From contig VGZO01000022.1 in assembly GCA_016872555.1 (NCBI GenBank), positions 1 to 64,000 of the forward strand: a stretch of 64,000 nt of DNA, written 5' to 3'. The notes below the pieces were generated by a model. It was not told where the DNA came from, searched no databases, and worked only from the letters and a program-made list of their open reading frames with translations. The position numbers and the translations under genes are program-made. Of the stretch, positions 1-8,480 are shown piece after piece; the stretch's first letter is position 1, and the number at the start of each line of letters is the position of its first letter. This stretch comes from Planctomycetota bacterium (GTDB taxonomy: Bacteria > Planctomycetota > Planctomycetia > Pirellulales > UBA1268).

Positions 1-127
1 GCGAGCAACCGGCCCGTCCTGAACCCGCCATCCTTGGAGCAACCAGCTACCCCGGAGTAGATTCAACCCATCCCCAGCGCTGCACTTTTCGACCGCCCCG
101 CGCTGCACTTTTCAACCGGCGTTCACA
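1..127. mobile_element. End of an IS21-family-like insertion sequence (rest lies left of the window)
   Basis: The last ~50 bases hold two near-identical 19-bp repeats (77-95 and 100-118), spaced 23 bp apart. Multiple short terminal repeats of this kind are typical of IS21-family ends. Read inward from 127, the element begins TGTGAACGCCGGTTG, so it has the TG terminus expected of this family. A reading frame open from the window edge stops with TAG at 58-60 and could be the C-terminal tail of the IstB-type helper ATPase, but only 19 residues are visible. The element boundary at 127/128 falls inside a beta-strand repeat protein gene and supplies its stop codon. The other end and the target duplication are outside the window, so the family call rests on the terminus only. 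Confidence 0.55.
77..118. repeat. Paired 19-bp terminal repeats of the IS21-like element
   Basis: GCGCTGCACTTTTCGACCG at 77-95 and GCGCTGCACTTTTCAACCG at 100-118 differ at one base (91 versus 114) and lie on the same strand. In IS21 elements such internal-to-end repeats are IstA transposase binding sites; that role is inferred from the family. Confidence 0.7.
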
Positions 128-1694
128 TCAGCTTGCCGCTGCCGACCTTTTCGAGCGCCAGGTTCGCAGAGATCACTCCCCGAAACGTGGAATCGTTGCT
201 GTCGCCGACAATCAGCTTTCCATTGGCGGCCGTCGACCTGATAGCCCCGGCAAGAACCGAATCATTGAGGCCAGCGACGGTCTGCGTCGTGCCGTTGACA
301 TCGAAGATGGCCGAACCAGATCCTTGGAAGACAAGATTCCCGCCTGATGGCACGACACCAGTTCCCGTTATCCTCAGCGTCGAGGAGTCGATCCGCGTGT
401 CACCGGCGTAGGTCGAAGAACCGTTCAAAGTGACGGTGCCGGTCAACGCGCTACTGCCGAAAGTCACCCCCCTCGAGCCGGTGCCCGAGATCGACCCGAC
501 CGTGAGCGTGCGGGTCGAGGTGCCCCCGATCACCAACCCGCCCGTCGAGTCGTTGTTGGTGATCGTGCCGTTGATGGTGCTGTTGGCATTGGTAGCGATC
601 GTCTTGAATCCCGCGGAGTCGGCGATCGTGAAGGCGTTGGCAAAGGTCCGGCCATCATTGAAGCTGAGCGTCGTGGCGTTGGCCCCCTGAAGGGTCACGG
701 TGCCGCTCCCGAGAGCGAAGTTGTGGCTGGTCACATTGAGCCTGACGCTGTCGAGGGTCAATGCACTGAACGAGTTCGATCCCGAGAGCGCGAACGCCCC
801 CGCCGAGCCAGTCGCAGTCCGGTTGAGCGTCAGGGAGCCGTTGGAGACCGCTTGGCCGAAGCTCACCACACCGCTCGTATTGAGCGTGATCGCCCGGGTG
901 CCGCCGGTGAGGTTCACGGTGTTGCCGGCGTTATTGAACGAGACGTTGAAGCCTTCGACGCTCGAGCCGCCGATCGTGCCAGTCGCCCCGATCGTGAAGT
1001 CACCACCGACGGTGATGCCGGCGCTCCTAGCCGGTGAAGTGAAGTTTTGGATTCCACCGATCGTGCCACTGTTGATCGTGATCGCACCGTTGCTGAGGGC
1101 ATTGTTCGACCTGGCGATGAAGGTGCCGCCGACGCTGCCGCTGGTGCCGAGTGTGAAGCCTCCGGTGTAGCTACTTCCCTGAAACATCATGGTGCCAGCC
1201 CCGGTCTTGATGATACCGTTCGAACCAGATGATGTGATTCCTCCGAAGTTGACCACGCTCCCGGCGCCGAAGTCGAACGTCTTCACAGCGCCACCCAAGC
1301 TCATGACATTGCCCGTAGTCGTGTCGTTGAAGCTGATGAACACGCCGGTGCCAGTGGTGATGTTGCCGAGGGTCCCCGACCCCGAGGCAACGAGCCTGCC
1401 GAAGGTGTAGGTGCCGGCGTCGGCGAAGGTGACGTCGGAGCCCGACACCCAGTTGCCGGTGCCGTTGACCGCCGTGCCACTCTGCAACCACCGACCAGTG
1501 CTCCCAGTGGTGACGACCCAGTAATCGGTGCCGCTCGTCGTGGTTGTCAGCTGGGCGCTCGCCGTCGAGGCCATCAGCAGCGCTACGGCATGGGCTGCGG
1601 CTGCTAGCGCGATCGGCCTGCCAAGGCATTGAAAGATGCCGGCCTTCACCACCGCGGGTTGCCCGGCTGATTTGATCGCACCATTGCCCGCCAT
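123..1694 (-). pseudogene. Exported autotransporter-type beta-strand repeat protein, 3'-truncated by an IS
   Basis: The visible 523 residues start with a basic leader and a hydrophobic signal segment ending near ASA-Q (about residues 27-48). A long Gly/Ser/Thr/Asn-rich body follows, with the repeating pattern of autotransporter-associated beta-strand repeats (PF12951-like): INSGTI, TLNRT, LTVGSISGTGSRG, STYAGDT. The start has a GAGGAG ribosome site 8 bases upstream. The frame breaks off inside a typical repeat: VGSGKL is followed by an ATG-TGA formed at the junction with the IS21-like end. Intact relatives continue for hundreds of residues and often end in a PEP-CTERM signal, which is missing here. 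Probably a surface or extracellular structural protein once; now likely non-functional. Confidence 0.75.
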
Positions 1695-2140
1695 TGATTT
1701 CGCTCCTCGGACGCTCGACGGAATCCGCCGTCACGCGGGTCCATCCTGGTTTTTGTGGGTGAGTCCGTGAGGGAGAATGCGATTTCCCCCCGGAGGCCAG
1801 CCCCGTGTTCGACACCGGGCTCTACGAAAATCCCAAAGCACCACCGGCAGACACGCGGAGGAAAATCTCTCCGCGAGAAAGGCCGGTCAGATTGCCGTCA
1901 GCAGCCGGTATGCGGCGCGACGGGTGGGTGCTTGCAGGAGCAGATCCAGAGAAGGACCAATCAATCCGGTGATCGAACGCCCTTCCCCTCTGCTGTCAAC
2001 GACCTGGGAAAAAATCAGCGACTGCTCACAATTGCACTGGCTCTGGAAGAGAAAGCCCATCCGTGATCTTTGCGGGTGGACGACAGGAGACGACATCCCG
2101 GCATTCCCATCACAGGGCCGGCGAAGCCCCCTCCGCCGTC

Positions 2141-2188
2141 GCCCTCGCATCGGCCCGTCACCCCCTGGCTGCGGGTCGATGCGAGGGC
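2141..2188. repeat. 12-bp perfect inverted repeat with 24-base loop
   Basis: GCCCTCGCATCG (2141-2152) pairs perfectly with CGATGCGAGGGC (2177-2188). The flanks add four more pairs after a three-base mismatch. There is no T-run, so it is not a standard terminator. It lies in the gene-poor region between IS remnants and could be a small-RNA stem, a protein site or a mobile-element scar. Confidence 0.6.
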
Positions 2189-2277
2189 AAAGGCGCGGGG
2201 GGCGTCCCCCTCTGCAGAGCCCGAGCGGAGGCTGCGCCCGCCGCGATGACCCACGGAAATGCCGGATGGACCCTTTT

Positions 2278-2330
2278 GGCTCTTCGGGGACTTTCGTGGC
2301 GCGACCCGGGCGTTACGGGGGCGTTGGTGC
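2278..2330 (+). mobile_element. Solo ISL3-type terminal repeat remnant
   Basis: Bases 2278-2303 match the inverted terminal end of the ISL3 element at 26146-26171 (read inward) at 23 of 26 positions. Weaker similarity continues over about 25 further bases (GTT.CGGGGGC.T.GGTG). No transposase frame and no partner end were found nearby, so this looks like the remnant of an older, related element. The eight bases outside it (2270-2277) are T-rich, like the target of the intact copy. Confidence 0.5.
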
Positions 2331-2665
2331 CCCCAATCGCCGGTTTCGATGGCCACGTTGCATTGACGTTTTTGGCCCAAGGAGTTTTCAGAGTCGATAT
2401 TCACTTTCCCGATCTCCGGGTTGGAACCGCTGCTGCAAGCACCCACGCTGTCGCGTCGAGCAATCGGCTGCCGACGGCAATCTGGCCGGCCACGTCGCCC
2501 CCGTCCGACCATTCGGGGCGTTCTGCCGGTGGTGTGCTCCGTGCCAGGCAGGTGTCGCACCGCCTCACGTGCTCCCGATGGTTGCCGATGCCGGGCTGGT
2601 CTCACCGCCTCGACCGTGGGGCTTGTGGCTGGTCAGCCCGACACCGCCGATCCGCGGAGATTCTC

Positions 2666-3016
2666 ATGCCCAGAGCGTGCCTCACGAAGTCGCCGGCGGT
2701 CGTGCTTGCCGGCATCGCGATGGCTGCCCTCGCGATGCCGATGGCCGTCTTCGGCCAGACGCTGACCGTCTACGGCACCGCTGCGGGCCAGGCCGGCCCC
2801 GCCTACCCGGGCGGCACGATCGTGGCCGGCGACACCGTGCGGATTGACAACGGCGGGAGCGTCACGGGGGCCGTCTCCAACAGCGGCACGCTCCAGTTCA
2901 ACCAGACCTCCGGGTCGCTCTCGCTGACCACCTACACCGCGTCGGCGGTGGCGTTGGCAGCGCTCGGTGCGGGCCTGGCCGGCTGGCAGGCGGTCGGGCG
3001 GCGTCGCCGGGATCGC
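2666..3016 (+). pseudogene. Internally deleted exported repeat protein: N-terminus joined to a C-terminal sorting tail
   Basis: The start is well supported: ATG with GGAG 6-7 bases upstream and a signal peptide ending at VFGQ (residues 1-31). About 55 residues of a typical beta-strand repeat protein beginning follow (TIVAGDTVRIDNGGSV, NSGTLQFNQTSGSL). The sequence then passes directly into YTASAVALAALGAGLAG and an arginine run (RRRR, residues 112-115), which resembles the membrane segment and basic end of a PEP-CTERM sorting tail but lacks the PEP triplet. The body of the protein is missing. No stop follows the tail; the frame stays open into the antisense of the next gene. I read this as a gene whose middle was deleted. 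Confidence 0.5.
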
Positions 3017-3094
3017 GAAGGAGCCCCCCACCGACAGGCGAGGAAACGGTGGCTGGCGACGGTGATCGGGGTGCCGTGCCCGGTCGGCCGCCGC

Positions 3095-4207
3095 TCAACC
3101 GAGCATGCCGTGCGACAGCCGCGGCAGCACGTGCCGCGCGAAGAGTTCGCATTCCGCCCGATGCGGATACCCCGACAGGATGAACGCCTCGATTCCCTCG
3201 GCGCGGTAGGCCTCCAGCTTCGCCAGCACCTGATCAGGATCGCCGACGATCGCGGCGCCGCACCCGGACCGGGCGCGCCCGATCCCCGTCCACAGGTGCG
3301 GCTCGACGAACCCCTCCCCGTCCGCTTCCGCGCGCAGTTCGGCCTGCCGCCGCACCCCGAACGTCGCGGCGTCGAGCGATCGGCCGCGGATGGCATCGCC
3401 ACGCGCCGCATCGAGCCGGGACACGAGCCGCCGCGCGAAGGCCCGGGCCTCGGACTCCGTCTCGCGGACGATGACGTGCACGCGGTAGCCGAACCGCAAG
3501 CGCCGCCCCTTCGCCGCCGCGCGGGCACGCAAGTCCGCGACGATGGCGCGGACGTTCGGCAGCGTGTCTGGCCACATCAGGTACACGTCGGTGGCCTCGG
3601 CCGCGGCCTCGCGCGCCAGTGGCGACAGCCCACCGAAGTAGAACGGCGGGCAGCGCCCCGACACGGTCGTGACGCGCGGCGGGTCGAGCCGGAGCCGATA
3701 AAACTCCCCGTCGACGTCGACCGCCCGGCCGTCGAGCAGCGTGCGCAGGATCCGCATCACTTCGACCGTGCGCCGATACCGGGGAGCCCCGTCGAGCGAC
3801 TCACCGGGGAGGTCGGAGGAAATGACGTTCACGGTCAGCCGCCCGCCGAGGATCCGGTCGAGTGTCGCGATGCGCCGCGCGAGTTGGGGAGGCCAGTCCT
3901 CGCCGACGCGCACCGCCACCAGCAGCCGGATCCGCGCCACCAGCGGCGCGACCGCACTGGCAAACACGGTGGTGTCGATCCCCAGCGCGTAGCCGGACGG
4001 CAGGAGGATGTTGTCATACCCCGCGCGGTCGGCAGCGAGGACGATGTCGCGACAGTGCGCCCAGCTCGAGGCGAGCGCGGGGTCGGGGACGCCGAGAAAC
4101 TCGTAGTCGTCGTCGCAGAGGGCCGCGAACCATGCGACCTCGCACGGCGGGAGCGGCGCGGCTGCGGGGAATGGCGGATCGGCGAGCGGCACGGCGGCGT
4201 CGTTCAT
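3095..4207 (-). CDS. SsuD/SmoC-like FMN-dependent sulfonate monooxygenase
   Basis: A 370-residue LLM-class flavin monooxygenase, the usual size for SsuD (alkanesulfonate monooxygenase). Family hallmarks are GYDNILLPSG (64-72), the barrel segment LVAVRVGEDWPPQLA with a following DR-L-GGRL-NV-S stretch (96-130), and FYFGGLSPLA matching the LYFGGSS region of SsuD. These enzymes use FMNH2 and O2 to cleave a C-S bond, releasing sulfite. The start overlaps the stop of the upstream GH31 sulfoquinovosidase (ATGA at 4204-4207), so the two are translationally coupled. In the sulfo-SMO pathway an SsuD-like enzyme oxidises sulfoquinovose directly; this neighbour suggests that substrate. The flavin reductase it would need is not visible in the window. 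Confidence 0.8.
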   Translation of the reverse strand: MNDAAVPLADPPFPAAAPLPPCEVAWFAALCDDDYEFLGVPDPALASSWAHCRDIVLAADRAGYDNILLPSGYALGIDTTVFASAVAPLVARIRLLVAVRVGEDWPPQLARRIATLDRILGGRLTVNVISSDLPGESLDGAPRYRRTVEVMRILRTLLDGRAVDVDGEFYRLRLDPPRVTTVSGRCPPFYFGGLSPLAREAAAEATDVYLMWPDTLPNVRAIVADLRARAAAKGRRLRFGYRVHVIVRETESEARAFARRLVSRLDAARGDAIRGRSLDAATFGVRRQAELRAEADGEGFVEPHLWTGIGRARSGCGAAIVGDPDQVLAKLEAYRAEGIEAFILSGYPHRAECELFARHVLPRLSHGMLG

Positions 4208-6255
4208 CGGGGCGGTCGAGAGCGTGTCATCACGGCATTCCGGGGCTCCGTCGCCGCGTGCGCACGGCCGACGGCGAGCAGCAACTCCCGCAGCGGAGCG
4301 GCCGCCCGGACGAACACCGGCGGCCGCCCGGGCGGCGCCTCGACGGTGTGCCACCCCGGAGCGGCCGCGGCACCATCATAGAAGCCGAGCCAGGCGTCCG
4401 CGGGCAGGTAGACCGCGCGGCCCGACACCCCCTCGGTCACCACCGGCGCCACGAGCAGATCGCGTCCGTAGAGGTATTGGTCCTGGATCGTCCAGCAGGT
4501 GCGGTCTTCGGGATGATGGAGGAACAGCGCGCGCACCAGCGGCAGCCCCCGGTCCTGGGCGTCGGCACCCGCGGCGCGGACGTACGGCACGAGCGCGGCG
4601 TGCAACCGCGTCATCCGTGCGAAGTGGGCGAGGAGCTCGGGAGTGCCGTCCACCTGGAGGTTGTCGTCCGGCCGATTCCCCTCGTGCGACCGCATGACCG
4701 GCGTGAACGCGGTGAAGTCGCACCACCGCTGCAGCAGCTCCGGGGTGCGCACGATCCCGGCCACGCTCGTGTAGCCACCGCAGTCGGCATGGTGCCAGGC
4801 ATTGCCGACGAGCCCCGCGGAGAGCGCGGCGGTGAGCGCCGTGTTGAGGCCGTCGTGCCGCGAGAAGTCGACGAGCTGGTCCCCTGCCCAGAGGAGCGGG
4901 CAATGCCGCCCGATGCCGCTCCAGCCCGCGCGCATGAAAAATGCCACCTCGCCGGTCCGTCCGGCCGCCGCCACCGCGTCGGCGTTCACGCGCGCCCAGC
5001 GCACCGGCCAGCGATTGTGTTCCAACAGCGGATCGGCCCCCGAATGGAGGCGGACGTCGGGGGGAAGATACTCTCCGAAGTCGGCCATCCACCCGGCAAG
5101 TCCGAGGTCGATGAGCTCCCGGCCGAGCACGCGGTCCTGGAACCAGCGCGTCGCGGCCGGATGGGTGAGGTCCACCAGTCCGGCGCGAAACTCACCGAAG
5201 TCCACGTCGTACGGCACGTCGTCGTCGACCCGCATCACGAGAAAGCCCGCCGCCCGTGCCTCGGCGTACAACGTTCCATCCACGGCGAGGTACGGATTGA
5301 CGTAGCCGACGAAGGCGATTCCCTCCTCGCGCAGCGCGGCGATCCGGGCGGGGAGATCGGGATACCGCGTCGGCTGCCAGCGCCAGTCCCAGAACAGTCG
5401 ACGACCGAAGCTCGTCTCGCGGATCCCACACCAATCCTCGCACCACAGCCCGCTCACCGCGACGCCGGCCGCGCGCATCGCGTCGAACCGTGCCAGCCCC
5501 GCGACCCCGCCTTTCAAGCCGATGATCGCGCCGTCGGTCGCCCAGCCGGGGAGCATCGGCTGCCGGCCGAAGCGCCGCGAGAGCTGCTCCACCAGCGCGA
5601 GCGGTTCGCCGAGGAAGACCTCGAGCGCCGCGGGGATCGCCCACGCCTCGAGGCGATGGGCGTCGGGCGCGGTGAAGTCGAAGCACTGATACGCGTCGCA
5701 GTCGACGTGCACCGCGTAGCCGGACGACGAGAGGATCGTCGGCTGCGGGTAGTTGGTCGTGAAATAATCCCCGCCCGCCAGGGCTGCCGCGTCCATCGCG
5801 CGGGTGAGCTCGCGCGACGGATCCCGGCCCACGCCAGGCTCGCTCGCCCACAACGGGAAGCGCCGGCCACGGAGCGCGAGATACGAGAGCTGCGTGCCAC
5901 ATCCCCACACCTGCTCGTCGGGCGCGGCCGGGATCCGGATCGCGCAGCGGTTGAACGCGGCGTCGAGTGGCTCGAACACGACGCGGTGGCCGTCGACCCG
6001 CAGCCGGAGCGCGGCGGGCGCCTCGGCCGCGGGCGCGAGGACCACCTCGTCCGGCCCGGTGCACCGCGCCGCCCGCAGCGGCACTTCCGGCGTCGCCTGG
6101 TCGGTGAGGCGGAAGTTGCCGCGCACCATCACCACCTCGGGCCGGCCCTGCCAGAGCGTGATTCCCGGGTGCGCGGCCGAATACTCCCAGAGCGGCGTGG
6201 GGTGGCCCGAGGCGTGGAGCGCGAGCGTGTCGCCGTTCCGACGGAAGGCCAGCAT
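4204..6255 (-). CDS. yihQ: GH31 sulfoquinovosidase (YihQ/SmoI type)
   Basis: A 683-residue protein collinear with E. coli YihQ (678 aa). It removes sulfoquinovose from its glycosides, the breakdown products of plant sulfolipid. Nucleophile Asp392 sits in WMADFGEYLP and acid/base Asp459 in WAGDQ; their spacing of 67 equals that of YihQ D405/D472. The sulfonate-binding set is complete in the Agrobacterium-type form: Lys248 (GLKGG), Glu273 (WCEDW), Arg286 and Trp289 (SFGRRLFW), Tyr495 (GGYT), with the same spacings as K245/E270/R283/W286/Y491. The ATG at 6255 gives an N-terminus that aligns with YihQ. No signal peptide is seen, so it is probably cytoplasmic. It is first in a two-gene run with the monooxygenase and divergent from an MFS transporter. 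Confidence 0.88.
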   Translation of the reverse strand: MLAFRRNGDTLALHASGHPTPLWEYSAAHPGITLWQGRPEVVMVRGNFRLTDQATPEVPLRAARCTGPDEVVLAPAAEAPAALRLRVDGHRVVFEPLDAAFNRCAIRIPAAPDEQVWGCGTQLSYLALRGRRFPLWASEPGVGRDPSRELTRAMDAAALAGGDYFTTNYPQPTILSSSGYAVHVDCDAYQCFDFTAPDAHRLEAWAIPAALEVFLGEPLALVEQLSRRFGRQPMLPGWATDGAIIGLKGGVAGLARFDAMRAAGVAVSGLWCEDWCGIRETSFGRRLFWDWRWQPTRYPDLPARIAALREEGIAFVGYVNPYLAVDGTLYAEARAAGFLVMRVDDDVPYDVDFGEFRAGLVDLTHPAATRWFQDRVLGRELIDLGLAGWMADFGEYLPPDVRLHSGADPLLEHNRWPVRWARVNADAVAAAGRTGEVAFFMRAGWSGIGRHCPLLWAGDQLVDFSRHDGLNTALTAALSAGLVGNAWHHADCGGYTSVAGIVRTPELLQRWCDFTAFTPVMRSHEGNRPDDNLQVDGTPELLAHFARMTRLHAALVPYVRAAGADAQDRGLPLVRALFLHHPEDRTCWTIQDQYLYGRDLLVAPVVTEGVSGRAVYLPADAWLGFYDGAAAAPGWHTVEAPPGRPPVFVRAAAPLRELLLAVGRAHAATEPRNAVMTRSRPPR

Positions 6256-6447
6256 CGTGTGTTGGGCTCCCGACACGATTGACACCGGGCTTCGCCCCGT
6301 CGAACCTACGGCAGCGTGGCACCGGGCGGCCGTGACGACCACCGGGAATCTACCGCGCCATGGCCGCGCGGTGTCGGCCCGGGCATGGCGACAATTCCCC
6401 GGCGAGGGACCGCCGGCGTGACCGAGCGGCAGGAGCGGAGCGCCCGG

Positions 6448-7680
6448 ATGCGCGTGCCATCGACGCGACGACGCTGGGCCCTGTTCGCCGTGCTCTGCGT
6501 CGCCGGGATCTTCAACGCGATGGATCGGCCGATCATCGCCATCCTGAAACCCGAAATGCTCGCCGACTTCGGCTGGGGAGACCGCGAGTTCGGCGATCTG
6601 GCCGCCGTCACGCAGTTCGCCGCCGCCATCGCCTTTCTCGGGACAGGGTGGCTCGTCGATCGCCTCGGGGTCGATCGCGGCATGCGCCTCGGGGCGGGAG
6701 CGTGGAGCCTCGCCGCGATCGCGCACGGCGGGGCCGTCGCCACCTGGCAGGTCGTGGCGGCGCGTGCGGCCCTCGGCGCTACCGAGGCGATGCAGACGCC
6801 GCTGACGATCAAGGCAGTCGCGACCCTGTTTCCGCCCGACCGGCGGAGTTTCGCCTTCGGCGTCTCGACGCTGCTTGCCGGGGTCGGGACCATCCTCATG
6901 CCAGTCGCGATCCCGCCGCTCGCGGCGGCCGTCGGGTGGCGCGGAGCGCTGGTGACCAGCGGCGTCGGCGGCTTCGGCGCGCTTGCCTGTTGGCTGTGGC
7001 TCGCACGGGGCGTGGTCCTCGATGCCGGCCCGCTGGCCGCACCGCCGGTGGCGATCGAGGCCGCTGTCGGGTCGGTGTTCTCTCGGCGGACGACCTGGGC
7101 CATCGTCATCGCCAAGGCGCTCTCCGACATGACGTGGTGGTTCATGAATTTCTGGCTCGCCGACTTTTATCGGCGCGTGTTCGGCCTCGACACCCTCGAC
7201 CTCGCCGTCCCCCTCGGCATCGCCTTCGCCGGCTCGGGGCTCGGCGCGCTGGCCGCCGGATGGGTGTCGACGCGGCTGCTCGAGCGGGGTTGGTCGGTGA
7301 ACCGTGTGCGGAAGGGGATGCTGCTCGTGTCGGCGCTCGTCGTCGCTCCGCTCCCGCTGGTGCTCCGGCTGGAGTCGTTCTGGCCGGTGGCGGTGATGCT
7401 CGGCGTGGTGATGGCCGGTCACCAGGGGTTCTCGCTCACGCTGTTCTCGACGATCACCGACGTGGTTCCCACCGGCGCGGTGGGCCGGGTGACGGCGGCC
7501 GGCGCGTTCATGGGAAACCTCGGCGGCGTGCTGATGAGCATCGTGACGGGGCGCGTGCTCGAGGCCGGTCTGGGCTTCATGCCCCTGCTCGTGTTCGCCG
7601 CGCTCTCCTACCCGCTCGCCCTTGGCTGGCTGCAGTTGCTGTTGCCGAGAATCGAGCGGGCGGGTACACGGCACGCCTGA
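6448..7680 (+). CDS. MFS transporter, ACS/hexuronate-like
   Basis: About 410 residues with 12 predicted membrane segments. Major-facilitator marks include the loop GWLVDRLGVDRGMR after segment 2 and WWFMNFWLADFYRRVFG, a pattern close to the hexuronate and other organic-anion porters of the ACS family. I chose the ATG at 6448 because GGAG lies 7 bases upstream (6437-6440); in-frame ATG 6385 and GTG 6418 are possible but lack a clear ribosome site. It is divergent from the sulfoquinovosidase across a 190-base gap, which makes it a candidate importer for sulfoquinovose or its glycerol glycoside. The substrate is inferred from context only. Confidence 0.78.
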   Translation: MRVPSTRRRWALFAVLCVAGIFNAMDRPIIAILKPEMLADFGWGDREFGDLAAVTQFAAAIAFLGTGWLVDRLGVDRGMRLGAGAWSLAAIAHGGAVATWQVVAARAALGATEAMQTPLTIKAVATLFPPDRRSFAFGVSTLLAGVGTILMPVAIPPLAAAVGWRGALVTSGVGGFGALACWLWLARGVVLDAGPLAAPPVAIEAAVGSVFSRRTTWAIVIAKALSDMTWWFMNFWLADFYRRVFGLDTLDLAVPLGIAFAGSGLGALAAGWVSTRLLERGWSVNRVRKGMLLVSALVVAPLPLVLRLESFWPVAVMLGVVMAGHQGFSLTLFSTITDVVPTGAVGRVTAAGAFMGNLGGVLMSIVTGRVLEAGLGFMPLLVFAALSYPLALGWLQLLLPRIERAGTRHA

Positions 7681-7712
7681 CGAACCGGAACCAGGCTGGA
7701 GAAAACCACGTG

Positions 7713-8450
7713 ATGCGTGACGCCCGAGAAGACTGGCGGCGCTTCGACGCCGGGAGGATTCCGAGCAAGGCGGCGACGCCGTATCTCGACCGATTCCTGG
7801 CGGAGATCCAGTCGACTGGCCCGGCCGACCGCCCGCTCACGTTGCTCGACGTCGGCTGCGGTTCCGGCGCGATCGCCAGGCGGCTGTACGACCAGGGCTT
7901 CTCGGTGCTGGGCGTCGACGTCAATCCGGAGGCAATCACCGCGGCGCGGCATCTCGCCGTCCCTGCCGCCGCCTCCGGTCGTGGCCTGCGGTTCGAGGAG
8001 GCCGACTTCGCGGCACAGCACTCGCCCCGGATCGAGGGCACCCCGTTCGACGTCGCCGTCTGCCAACTCGTGCTGTCGATCATCGGCGACGCCCGCCACC
8101 GCGCGAACCTCCTGCGCAACGTGTGGCAATGCCTGCGGCCCGGCGGGTGGCTCTCGCTGTCGGCATCGGGCGTGTCAGACACGATCAATGCGGGGTATGC
8201 GAGGCTGTATGCCGACGACATCCACCTGACCGGCGAGCGGCACACCTACGTGTCGCGGGATGATGCCGGCACGGTGCTCTACGTGACCCACCACTTCACG
8301 CCGGACGAGCTCGTGAATCTGCTCGAGGCGGCGGGCTTTCGTGAGATCAGCCTGACGACCGAGAAGGAGTCGAGCAGCCGCCGGCCGGCCGAGGCCGCCT
8401 ACTTCCATTACGTGACGTGCCGGCGGCCCTCGTCCACTCCCTCAACTTGA
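7713..8450 (+). CDS. Class I SAM-dependent methyltransferase
   Basis: A 245-residue protein with the SAM-binding motif LLDVGCGSGAIARRL, the acidic strand-2 residue in GVDVNPEAI, and the post-motif CLRPGGWLSLS. The fold resembles UbiE/UbiG-type methyltransferases; the acceptor cannot be told. It starts 32 bases after the transporter stop, with GGAGA 10 bases upstream (an overlapping GTG at 7710 is an alternative), so it may be cotranscribed with the transporter. Its stop codon is part of a palindrome in front of the toxin-antitoxin pair. Confidence 0.75.
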   Translation: MRDAREDWRRFDAGRIPSKAATPYLDRFLAEIQSTGPADRPLTLLDVGCGSGAIARRLYDQGFSVLGVDVNPEAITAARHLAVPAAASGRGLRFEEADFAAQHSPRIEGTPFDVAVCQLVLSIIGDARHRANLLRNVWQCLRPGGWLSLSASGVSDTINAGYARLYADDIHLTGERHTYVSRDDAGTVLYVTHHFTPDELVNLLEAAGFREISLTTEKESSSRRPAEAAYFHYVTCRRPSSTPST

Positions 8451-8458
8451 CCAGGTCA
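8448..8458. promoter_or_regulatory. Palindrome TGACCAGGTCA, candidate antitoxin operator
   Basis: A perfect 11-bp palindrome centred 28 bases before the antitoxin ATG. Its first three bases are the methyltransferase stop codon. A second imperfect dyad (ACCAG...CTGGT) overlaps it. Antitoxins of this kind normally repress their own promoter through such sites; binding here is inferred. Confidence 0.4.
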
Positions 8459-8480
8459 TTTGGTCTGGTATGGTGACGGT

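Larger units (their letters stand above)
1695..2665. other. Gene-poor stretch between two broken repeat-protein genes
   Basis: About 970 bases without a convincing gene; open frames here lack recognisable domains. It contains a long perfect inverted repeat (2141-2188), an ISL3-type terminal sequence (2278 onward) and a GGGGGC/GCCCCC hairpin (2317-2334). The bases just before 1694 are the leader of the minus-strand gene, and those just before 2666 are the leader of the plus-strand remnant. Confidence 0.6.

Noticed and set aside
1887-2150. An 87-residue minus-strand protein in the gene-poor region
   Set aside because: No domain, no ribosome site, and it overlaps the long inverted repeat; treated as chance.
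2063-4381. One 772-codon gene covering the whole region
   Set aside because: Only codons from 2666 to about 3016 look protein-like; the rest is antisense of the monooxygenase or non-coding.
6279-6302. Sigma-70 promoter TTGACA before the divergent transporter
   Set aside because: TTGACA at 6279-6284 has no acceptable -10 at 16-18 bases, so it was not listed as a promoter.
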